Shown piece after piece: positions 1 through 5,209 of a DNA stretch of 5,209 nucleotides (positions are counted from its first letter, which is position 1; each line of letters opens with the position of its first letter). The notes beneath the pieces are model-generated. The model was given only the letters and a program-made list of their open reading frames with translations, did not search any database and was not told where the DNA came from. Made by a program: the position numbers and the translations under genes. Origin of the DNA: an uncultured Bdellovibrio sp. (lineage in GTDB: Bacteria; Bdellovibrionota; Bdellovibrionia; Bdellovibrionales; Bdellovibrionaceae); the NCBI GenBank assembly GCA_946480995.1, contig CAMLMF010000218.1, positions 1 to 5,209 on the forward strand, in the 5' to 3' direction.

Positions 1-621
1 CAATGACAGTCCTTGAAAAAGATCTGCATTGTTATTACTGCGGTTTGCCAGATCATGAAGACGATCTGCGATCACCAACTTTTTAAAAGCCCCTAAAGAG
101 ATTAAAAACACACCTTCGAAGGCCCATTGAGTGTTAAATACCTTCGCAGCTTTTATCTGTGGCAATAAATTCTTTAAACGTTCAATCGGCCCCATCACCG
201 TGCAGGGAAAGAAGCCGGAGAACAAATAAAAGTCTTTAAAGCTTCGCACGGGTTGTTGTTCTTGGCGTAAAACTTCTAAAAAATATCCCAAGTTCACGAA
301 GGTGTAATAAGAAACACCCAACGGAATTAAGTAACCGGGCACTACCGCGGCCTGCCACTTATGGATGAATACAAAAAGGAAATTGAACACCACCACGCCC
401 AGGGCAAGTACGACCGAAGTTTTTTTGGATTTTTCCAATTTCAGTGCGGCTGCGTAATTCACTGTCACAGACAGCAGGTGTAAAAAAAAGAAGCGCCAAT
501 CAAAAAAAAGGAATAAAGACCCATTCCCGATTAAAATCAAATACTGGCGATATCTATCGGGCAAACACCAATAAACATAAACGAAAACTAAAGCCAGGGC
601 TGACAAATAAAACGTCGTCAT
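1..621 (-). CDS. MBOAT-family membrane O-acyltransferase (DltB/AlgI-like), N-terminal part, cut by the window edge
   Basis: A continuous minus-strand frame runs from ATG at 621-619 to the left edge, giving 207 residues with no stop; the C-terminal part lies outside. Hydrophobic membrane segments appear at roughly residues 3-20, 27-50 and 69-87. Three stretches match the DltB/AlgI branch of MBOAT proteins: PLGVSYYTF at 100-108, FFPCTVMGPIER at 137-148 and GAFKKLVIADRL at 177-188. Family members are inner-membrane acyltransferases of about 400-500 residues that move acyl groups (D-alanyl in DltB, acetyl in AlgI) toward polymers outside the membrane. The catalytic histidine of the family should lie in the missing part and cannot be checked. 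The start overlaps the decarboxylase stop as ATGA, with a weak AGAAG ribosome site just upstream, so it is the last visible gene of a coupled operon. The acyl donor is inferred to be the carrier protein encoded first in the operon. Family assignment is firm; substrate is unknown. Confidence 0.9.
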   Translation of the reverse strand, partial: MTTFYLSALALVFVYVYWCLPDRYRQYLILIGNGSLFLFFDWRFFFLHLLSVTVNYAAALKLEKSKKTSVVLALGVVVFNFLFVFIHKWQAAVVPGYLIPLGVSYYTFVNLGYFLEVLRQEQQPVRSFKDFYLFSGFFPCTVMGPIERLKNLLPQIKAAKVFNTQWAFEGVFLISLGAFKKLVIADRLHDLANRSNNNADLFQGLSL

Positions 622-1799
622 AATTCTTCTATGAAATATTCTTTAGCGGGCTCAAAACTTAAAAAATTCATCGGACTGAACGCAGCCCCATAAGAGCCAC
701 AGTTTTCAAAAACAACCCAATCCCCTCGCTGTAATTTGGGAAGTTGCACATCCACGCCCAAGGTATCCAAGGCATAACAGCTCGGTCCCACCAGGGTGAC
801 AGTTTCAAGGGTGGACTGTGGCTGTCTTTGTAAAACTTGAGTCTTATAGTTTTTGCGTAACAATTGCCCCACTCCACAGACTGCCATGTTGTGACTAAAT
901 CCACCGGCCAGAACAACAAACTTTTTTCCTTGAGATTCTTTCGTATAAAGAACCTGTGCGGCATACAGTCCGGCTGGTCCGACGATAAACCTTCCTGATT
1001 CAACAAAAAACTTTGCCGCCTTTAAAACAGGTTCACTCTGGGCCCGGGCTAAGATTTGCGCTAATGCAGATTTTAATGAAGTTATATCCAGGGCGGACTG
1101 CCCCTCGTAATAAGGAATGCCAAAGCCTCCGCCAATATTGACCATTGTCAGAGGCTCACTAAGATGCTGGCTCACCCGCAGCACAGTATCCATGGTCGCT
1201 GCAAAATTTTGTGCCAGAATCTGGCCGTTTAAAATTTGCGAATGCGAAAAGATGTGCAGACCGACCAACTTCACGTGGCTGCATTTTTTCAGAATAATGA
1301 AAAACTCTGGCGCCTGATCCTCATCCACACCAAACTGAGAACTTTGCTTATGCAGACTCCTACCCAGCGACGACAAAGTGATTTCTGGATTTACACGCAA
1401 AGAAACAGAAGTCGTGGTTTTAAGTTCACTAGAAATCTGATTTATCAACAAAAGCTCTTCAACGGACTCAACGACAATGCTGGCAATTTTGATTTGAATC
1501 GCCAAACGCAAAGCTTCTTCCGACTTCCCGGGGCCAGTGAACTCTATATCTGTCGGACTAAATGACGCCCGCAATGCGGCCTTAAGCTCATTGAGCGACG
1601 CCACATCTGCGGCCACACCCTGCGCTTGCAACACTTTCAGTAAGCGCTCATTGGCATTCGCCTTCAGTGAATAAAAGACTCCCATCTCTTGGGGAAGTGA
1701 CTCTTTTAAAGTCTTCACTTGCGCCTGCAAAGCTTCTTCCGAATACAGATATCCAGGTCCTGGCAGTGTTTGCAACTTTTGATAACTCAGGTTTTTCAA
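618..1799 (-). CDS. Fold-type III PLP-dependent decarboxylase (ornithine/diaminopimelate decarboxylase superfamily)
   Basis: A 393-residue protein with the alanine-racemase-like barrel followed by the C-terminal beta domain. Visible motifs: FYSLKANAN at 42-50, with K46 the expected PLP Schiff-base lysine; RVNP at 135-138; the phosphate-binding glycine loop NIGGGFG at 221-227; ESGR at 267-270 (EPGR in most relatives); GPSCYALD at 338-345, with C341 and D345 matching the GPxCxxxD active-site motif contributed across the dimer; and GSYG at 368-371. The usual LHxHxGSQ motif reads LHIFSHSQ at 181-188. The C-terminal ending (SPMNFLSF, 375-382) and the DTLG after C341 resemble, from memory, the exosortase-A-associated decarboxylase family rather than true LysA. 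Family members decarboxylate basic or acidic amino acids, and BtrK acts on a carrier-bound glutamyl group. Its place between ligase and MBOAT genes suggests it shapes the acyl group. The TTG start sits in a TTGA overlap behind a strong GGAGG site 7 bases upstream. The substrate cannot be read from sequence. Confidence 0.9.
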   Translation of the reverse strand: MKNLSYQKLQTLPGPGYLYSEEALQAQVKTLKESLPQEMGVFYSLKANANERLLKVLQAQGVAADVASLNELKAALRASFSPTDIEFTGPGKSEEALRLAIQIKIASIVVESVEELLLINQISSELKTTTSVSLRVNPEITLSSLGRSLHKQSSQFGVDEDQAPEFFIILKKCSHVKLVGLHIFSHSQILNGQILAQNFAATMDTVLRVSQHLSEPLTMVNIGGGFGIPYYEGQSALDITSLKSALAQILARAQSEPVLKAAKFFVESGRFIVGPAGLYAAQVLYTKESQGKKFVVLAGGFSHNMAVCGVGQLLRKNYKTQVLQRQPQSTLETVTLVGPSCYALDTLGVDVQLPKLQRGDWVVFENCGSYGAAFSPMNFLSFEPAKEYFIEEL

Positions 1800-3241
1800 G
1801 TCAAGACCTCCGCTTTCAGAATGTGCTTTAGCTGCATGCGATCCACTTTATGACTGACCGTTTGAGGAAACTGAGGAAGCACCAGGACCTTATCGGGTAT
1901 TTTGAAATAGGACAGCCGCTGTTGCACCTGACTTAAAAGATCTTCCCCTGTGGCGTTTGCATTAGCCTTCAGTTCAACGAAAACCCCTAAGTAATATTGT
2001 CGCCAGTCTTCAATCGGTGCTTCAACACATACTGCGACCGCTTCGTGGACAGCTTCAAGACTTTTAAAAACATTTTCAACTTCTGACAGATGAAAGCGCT
2101 GCTCAAAGCGTTTGATAACATCATCCCGACGGCCTTTTAAAAAAATCTTGCCGTTGTCATCCACTTCCACCAGATCTTTGGTGAAAACGCCCCCATCAGC
2201 ATTCAACGCCTGCATGGAAGACTCTGGCTGAAATAAATAACCCAGCATGGCCGTGTTACCGTAGTGAATCAGCTCCCCTTCAGGTGTCACCTCAAAACGC
2301 ACTCCAGAAATGGTTCTGCCCAGGTCGGCCGATTCGGAGTCATTGACAAAAGTACGAAATGTTTCCGTCTGCCCATAGGTCTTAAAAATTTTAACACCAG
2401 GAAAAATACGCCGCAGCTTCTGTTCATGCAGGCGACTTAAAGTTCCACCCGAAATGGTTAAATAGCGCAAGTTTGTCGACACGGGTTCAGAATGGCTTTT
2501 TAAAAAATCAATCCACACCAAGGGCGTAGCCGTCACGCCAACGGCCTGGGAATTCTGCAAAGTCTGCAAAAATGGCGAAACCGATCGGCTTTTAATATAT
2601 AAAGTGGATCCCAAGTACAAAGTGCAAAGAACTTGATTCAAACCAAGATCATGGGAAAAAGACAGACAGTTTAAAACTGTGTCTTCAGGAACCAATGAAA
2701 AATCCGCAACCTCTGTCATCGTTCTTTGCCATAAATTTTCAGCCGAAATCATCACGGCCTTAGCATCGCCAGAGGAACCCGAAGTGTGCAACAGCCACCG
2801 CAAAGATGCGGGCGTTGCTTGCGCGGAAACCGAATTAAGAAAAAAAATCTCTACAGGAAAGGGCGAACTCAACACCGCAGAAATGTCCTGCGCAGACTCC
2901 CCCGCCGCGCCATTCAGACGCCGACTGGAAATAATCACTTGAGGTTTAACTTGCTCAACCACCGTGCGCAATTCTTGCTCTGAGATTTTTGGGTCCAAGA
3001 AAAGCCCGACAGCTTCACAACAAAGCAGACTGCTTAAAACCGCCGCGGACGTAGCACAGCGCGGAAGAATCACCAGCACACGAGGAGACTTATCCACATC
3101 TTTATCAACAAATATTGATTTAATGCGATCCGCTATCTGAGTTAATTCTTTATAGGAAAGCGTATTCGTTTCATCGACAAAAGCTTTTTTGTCAGGATGA
3201 TTTTGCGCACTTAGAAAGAGACACTCTTTCCAAGACTTCAT
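1796..3241 (-). CDS. AMP-forming adenylating ligase (DltA / NRPS A-domain / acyl-CoA ligase superfamily)
   Basis: A 481-residue ANL-superfamily enzyme that should activate a carboxylic acid with ATP and load it as a thioester, here most likely onto the carrier protein encoded just upstream. Core motifs in order: P-loop TSGSSGDAK at 153-161; LSFSHDLGLN at 193-202; TYGQTE at 288-293; TKD at 354-356 (commonly TGD, D356 being the ribose-binding Asp); hinge region GRRDDVIK at 370-377; and the C-terminal catalytic lysine, probably K465 in SHKVDR (GKxDR in most relatives). D198 falls where amino-acid-activating A-domains and DltA carry the Asp that holds the alpha-amino group, which hints at an amino acid substrate. 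Length is slightly below the roughly 500 residues of DltA, but all domains are present. ATG lies in an ATGA overlap with the carrier gene, and the stop lies in a TTGA overlap with the decarboxylase. A fatty-acid or other acyl substrate is the alternative. Confidence 0.92.
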   Translation of the reverse strand: MKSWKECLFLSAQNHPDKKAFVDETNTLSYKELTQIADRIKSIFVDKDVDKSPRVLVILPRCATSAAVLSSLLCCEAVGLFLDPKISEQELRTVVEQVKPQVIISSRRLNGAAGESAQDISAVLSSPFPVEIFFLNSVSAQATPASLRWLLHTSGSSGDAKAVMISAENLWQRTMTEVADFSLVPEDTVLNCLSFSHDLGLNQVLCTLYLGSTLYIKSRSVSPFLQTLQNSQAVGVTATPLVWIDFLKSHSEPVSTNLRYLTISGGTLSRLHEQKLRRIFPGVKIFKTYGQTETFRTFVNDSESADLGRTISGVRFEVTPEGELIHYGNTAMLGYLFQPESSMQALNADGGVFTKDLVEVDDNGKIFLKGRRDDVIKRFEQRFHLSEVENVFKSLEAVHEAVAVCVEAPIEDWRQYYLGVFVELKANANATGEDLLSQVQQRLSYFKIPDKVLVLPQFPQTVSHKVDRMQLKHILKAEVLT

Positions 3242-3492
3242 AGGGTTCCCACTTTACCCTTTACAAAATTTTCGATAGCGACGATATCTCGAAAGTTTTT
3301 CTCTGCAAGATCAGAAACCTGAATATGAATAGAGAACGCTTTTTCTATATGCGCCACCAAAGTATAAATTCCAATAGAGTCTAAGACTCCGGAATCAAGC
3401 AGCGGATAGGTTTCCGTCAATACTTTTGGCAACGAACCAGAGTACACCGGATGATCTAATAAGAATTGAGTAATATTCTCGCGAACGGTCAT
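3238..3492 (-). CDS. Free-standing acyl/peptidyl carrier protein (DltC-like)
   Basis: An 84-residue, single-domain carrier protein. The phosphopantetheine site is visible as LLDSGVLDSIGI at 31-42, where S39 in the D-S-I signature is the residue that would take the 4'-phosphopantetheine arm. The following helix (YTLVAHIEKAFSI, 43-55) and the acidic/hydrophobic third and fourth helices match the four-helix carrier fold, and length is close to DltC and AcpP (about 78-85). The DSGVLDS form, with a Val where fatty-acid AcpP normally has Asp-Leu, is more like DltC/PCP-type carriers, so it probably serves the adjacent ligase rather than fatty-acid synthesis. It is the first gene of the minus-strand operon. 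Its start has AGGA and AAGGG upstream, and a promoter with a consensus -10 lies about 33 bases upstream. No phosphopantetheinyl transferase is seen in the window, so activation presumably relies on one encoded elsewhere. Confidence 0.93.
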   Translation of the reverse strand: MTVRENITQFLLDHPVYSGSLPKVLTETYPLLDSGVLDSIGIYTLVAHIEKAFSIHIQVSDLAEKNFRDIVAIENFVKGKVGTL

Positions 3493-3500
3493 GAATCCTG

Positions 3501-3529
3501 TTGCCCTTCATTTTTGCACTTTCTATTAT
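3501..3529 (+). promoter_or_regulatory. Predicted sigma70-type promoter for the SGNH-GNAT gene pair
   Basis: On the plus strand TTGCCC (3501-3506, four of six matches to TTGACA) is followed after exactly 17 bases by TATTAT (3524-3529, five of six matches to TATAAT). Transcription would begin near 3536, about 27 bases before the GTG start of the SGNH gene. Its -10 overlaps the opposing promoter's -10 on the other strand, so the two promoters should compete for polymerase or work as one symmetric element. Confidence 0.45.
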
Positions 3530-3533
3530 AGAA
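3521..3533. repeat. Perfect 6-1-6 inverted repeat carrying the shared -10 elements
   Basis: TTCTAT-T-ATAGAA is a perfect palindrome around T3527. It contains TATTAT on the plus strand and TATAAT on the minus strand, so both divergent promoters read the same bases. It is too short and AT-rich to be a convincing repressor operator on its own, and symmetry of a -10 element is the simpler explanation. Confidence 0.6.
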
Positions 3534-3554
3534 GGACTTAATAGAAATGAGCAA
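3525..3554 (-). promoter_or_regulatory. Predicted sigma70-type promoter for the carrier-ligase-decarboxylase-MBOAT operon
   Basis: On the minus strand a perfect TATAAT (3530-3525) follows TTGCTC (3554-3549, three of six matches to TTGACA) at an 18-base spacing. Transcription would begin near 3518, leaving a 5' leader of about 26 bases containing AAGGG and AGGA before the carrier-protein ATG. No other good -10/-35 pair was seen upstream of this operon within the intergenic gap. It is a sequence-match prediction only. Confidence 0.5.
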
Positions 3555-3562
3555 TACCTCTG

Positions 3563-4753
3563 GTGACTAAAAAGATCTTTAAATTCATTCTAGTTCCCCT
3601 GCTTGCCTTAACCCTCTTCGTCTTTATTCTGGAAGTGGGCTTTCGTGCACGGGCTCAGTTTGAATCTTTATTTGTCGCAAAAAGTGACAGCACCAAAACT
3701 CAGATCTTTCTTGTCGGAGACTCTATCCTCGGATTTCTAAAGGATTCCGCATCGATCCCTTTTCAGCTTCAGACGACTCTGCAAAAAGTTGCACCAGATC
3801 AATTTCAGTTTCAGGAAATTTCCACGCCCGCCTTACGCACACCAACGGCGCTGCATAAAACAAAAGAACTGCTGAAAAATGTTCCGGCAAATATTGCTAT
3901 TTTAATGGTCGGAAAAAGTGATTATTTGCAAGAGACCTCTGGCACTCTGACAACGCTCAGCCATTTTCGCACTTTCCGTCTTTTTGAAGCTAGCTATTGG
4001 GATCTGCGTCGTCGCTGGCTGCTAATAAGTAATCCCCTTCTCAATAAGCTGGAGGCTGAAGCGCAAATCGCTTGGGACTTTACAGAGGGCCAACGCTATG
4101 CCGATGCTATGCCTGTATTTGAGAGTGTTTTAACCAAGGGCTATGATCATGATCGCATCATCCGCGCCTTGCACGAATCCTATATCAAAACTCAGCAATA
4201 CGATCGTGCTCTTAAGTTTTTTGAAAATTACAAAATAAAATCTGCCCATCGTGACTTAATTGAAAACTATCTGCCGGTTTTTAAAGCTCTTGCACGGGGG
4301 GAGCACGCGGACGTTGCACCGCCACTAGGCGAGCTGAACGAGCAACCACACAACCGCGACCATCTGCGCACGCTGCTGTGGCTTGCAAAAGAAAAAAAAG
4401 ATGCGGACACGTTCGCTTCTTTATACCGTCATGAAAACCCCAGCCTTTCAGATCGCTTGCATGCCACGTCTCGCAACAATCTTTTGGAACTCATCGAAAT
4501 TTTTCAGAAAAGCCATACCACTGTGTTCCTCTTGCAATATCCTATGGATGACGTCAGCGTTCTTAAGCAAGGTTTGCCTGCTAACTTAGAAAATGTGCAC
4601 ATCATCGACACGCGGGCCATTCTAAAAAAAGCCGCACCTGCCGATCTTATGAATTCTTGGAGAGAAGACCTTGAGCACGTCAATGAAAATGGCGCGCGCC
4701 TTATTGTCAACGAACTGGCGCCGATGATCTTGAATCTAAAAAAGGGGTTGTGA
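3563..4753 (+). CDS. Membrane-anchored SGNH/GDSL-like protein with TPR-like insertion (possible DltD/AlgJ-type partner)
   Basis: A 396-residue protein. Residues 3-24 (KK followed by a long hydrophobic run) form a signal anchor, so the rest should lie in the periplasm. SGNH-hydrolase landmarks follow: FLVGDS at 49-54 with S54 the predicted nucleophile; ILMVGKSD at 113-120 in the position of the usual GxND block, with Ser in place of Asn; and DLEHVNENG at 369-377, where D369 and H372 make the C-terminal DxxH pair followed by the expected NxxGA helix. Between the second and last blocks, residues about 165-227 look like two TPR-type helical pairs (QRYADAMPVFESVL; QQYDRALKFFENY). Anchored SGNH proteins act with MBOAT acyltransferases in Dlt and alginate acetylation systems (DltD, AlgJ/AlgX), which fits the divergent neighbour operon; that role is inferred. 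The GTG start lacks a good ribosome site but is the only one that preserves the basic N-terminus and anchor. No clear homologue is recognised by name. Confidence 0.8.
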   Translation: MTKKIFKFILVPLLALTLFVFILEVGFRARAQFESLFVAKSDSTKTQIFLVGDSILGFLKDSASIPFQLQTTLQKVAPDQFQFQEISTPALRTPTALHKTKELLKNVPANIAILMVGKSDYLQETSGTLTTLSHFRTFRLFEASYWDLRRRWLLISNPLLNKLEAEAQIAWDFTEGQRYADAMPVFESVLTKGYDHDRIIRALHESYIKTQQYDRALKFFENYKIKSAHRDLIENYLPVFKALARGEHADVAPPLGELNEQPHNRDHLRTLLWLAKEKKDADTFASLYRHENPSLSDRLHATSRNNLLELIEIFQKSHTTVFLLQYPMDDVSVLKQGLPANLENVHIIDTRAILKKAAPADLMNSWREDLEHVNENGARLIVNELAPMILNLKKGL

Positions 4754-5172
4754 TGGATTCACTTGTGTTTGAAATTTCTGATGCCGATGCTCCTCTTAAT
4801 TTTCACGAAAAAAGAATGCAGCAGATTTTAGAAACTGAATCTCAGCAAAGCTTGCATAAAGCGACAAAAATCATCGCCCTAAAAAAAGGCGATCTAACTT
4901 TAGGCAGCGCCCAGGTCAGCCTGAGCTTTAACTATCTTTTGCTCGAAAGCATTTGGATTGAGCCATCCGAACAGAAAAGTGGTTTCGGAGTGCGCCTGTA
5001 TAACGAAATTGAAGCTTTCGCAAAACAACAACACTGCCAAAAAATTCTTTTAAACACCTTCGACTTTCTGCAAGCCCTGCCCTTTTGGCAACGTATGGGC
5101 TTTCAGCAAGTGGGCGTCGTAGAAAATTGTCCAGCGGGACACAGACTGATTTACTTAGAAAAGACTCTTTAG
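4753..5172 (+). CDS. GNAT-family N-acetyltransferase
   Basis: A 139-residue single-domain protein from ATG at 4753. The acetyl-CoA-binding motif A is visible: beta strand LLLESIWIEP (62-71), then the pyrophosphate-binding loop EQKSGFGVRL (73-82, the Q/RxxGxG/A signature) and the helix after it. Motif B follows as NTFDFLQALPFWQRMGFQQVG near 101-121, typical of small GNAT enzymes (FYxxxGF pattern, here FWQRMGF), and the chain ends in a short strand pair (RLIYLEKTL). These enzymes move an acetyl group from acetyl-CoA to a primary amine in the cytoplasm; the substrate cannot be told. A GTG at 4750 is also in frame, but ATG at 4753 sits 5 bases after GGGG and gives a TGATG stop/start overlap with the SGNH gene, so the two are probably co-transcribed and coupled. 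Whether it belongs functionally with the acyl-transfer genes or is a passenger is open. Confidence 0.88.
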   Translation: MDSLVFEISDADAPLNFHEKRMQQILETESQQSLHKATKIIALKKGDLTLGSAQVSLSFNYLLLESIWIEPSEQKSGFGVRLYNEIEAFAKQQHCQKILLNTFDFLQALPFWQRMGFQQVGVVENCPAGHRLIYLEKTL

Positions 5173-5209
5173 GATTTAAATAAGGCGCGTAAGGCACTGG
5201 TGTAGCTTT
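5169..5209 (-). CDS. Possible 3' end of a convergent gene, cut by the window edge
   Basis: The minus strand reads in one open frame from the right edge as SYTSALRALFKS and stops at TAA (5171-5169). The residues look like an amphipathic C-terminal helix, a common way for a bacterial protein to end, and its stop would overlap the GNAT stop by three bases. Only 12 codons are visible, another minus frame ends nearby at 5178-5176, and a third stays open, so this is a guess about which frame is coding. No product can be named. Confidence 0.35.
   Translation of the reverse strand, partial: SYTSALRALFKS

Noticed and set aside
1117..1565. Two plus-strand open frames (66 and 109 codons) antisense to the decarboxylase
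   Set aside because: The opposite strand carries a full set of decarboxylase motifs over the same bases, and the translated products show no recognisable domain and no ribosome site.
1508..1744. 16-base direct repeat (GCAAAGCTTCTTCCGA near 1508 and near 1729) in the decarboxylase gene
   Set aside because: Both copies encode SEEAL in the decarboxylase frame at ordinary helix starts. Two copies only, so chance reuse of the same codons is enough to explain it.
618..1799. Naming the decarboxylase lysA (diaminopimelate decarboxylase)
   Set aside because: Its motifs depart from LysA (LHIFSHSQ, ESGR, CYALD), it is shorter than usual LysA, and it sits between ligase and MBOAT genes rather than in a lysine biosynthesis context.
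2679..2983. Plus-strand open frames antisense to the ligase N-terminal half
   Set aside because: They lie inside well-supported ligase sequence, encode low-complexity basic peptides, and look like by-products of codon bias on the other strand.
1..3492. Naming the operon dltABCD
   Set aside because: The partner families match, but gene order differs, a decarboxylase is present, and D-alanine as substrate cannot be supported from the sequence.
4383..4710. Overlapping short frames on both strands within the SGNH gene
   Set aside because: The SGNH frame carries the conserved DxxH block in this stretch; the alternatives have no motifs or initiation signals.
4928..5197. 89-codon minus-strand frame antisense to the GNAT gene
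   Set aside because: The GNAT frame contains motifs A and B here. The antisense product has no recognisable fold.

Overview
The window holds two divergent gene groups that together look like a Dlt-like polymer-acylation system with an added PLP-dependent decarboxylase. Moderate GC, tightly overlapping genes and the overall sequence style suggest a Gram-negative bacterium, possibly of the Bdellovibrio group. That taxonomic guess is from general impression only and is weak.

Left group (minus strand, read from about 3520 down to the left edge): a free-standing acyl/peptidyl carrier protein (3238-3492), an AMP-forming adenylating ligase (1796-3241), a fold-type III PLP-dependent decarboxylase (618-1799), and the N-terminal half of an MBOAT-family membrane O-acyltransferase that runs off the left edge (1-621). 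All three junctions are 4-base stop/start overlaps (ATGA, TTGA, ATGA), so this is almost certainly one translationally coupled operon.

Right group (plus strand, from about 3536): a membrane-anchored SGNH/GDSL-type protein with a TPR-like insertion (3563-4753), then a GNAT acetyltransferase (4753-5172) starting in a TGATG overlap. The last 41 bases probably hold the 3' end of a convergent minus-strand gene. The 70 bp between the groups carries face-to-face promoters that share one palindromic -10 element.

Working model (inference): the ligase charges an amino acid or related acid onto the carrier protein. The decarboxylase acts on the free or carrier-bound amino acid. The MBOAT protein passes the acyl group across the inner membrane, and the anchored SGNH protein completes transfer to an envelope polymer. 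This parallels DltA (ligase), DltC (carrier), DltB (MBOAT) and DltD (anchored SGNH). A fold-III decarboxylase is not part of the classical Dlt set. Ligase, decarboxylase and carrier sets are known from exosortase-A-associated loci, and the decarboxylase BtrK acts on a carrier-bound glutamyl group in butirosin biosynthesis. Their combination here with MBOAT and SGNH partners is the most interesting aspect of the window.
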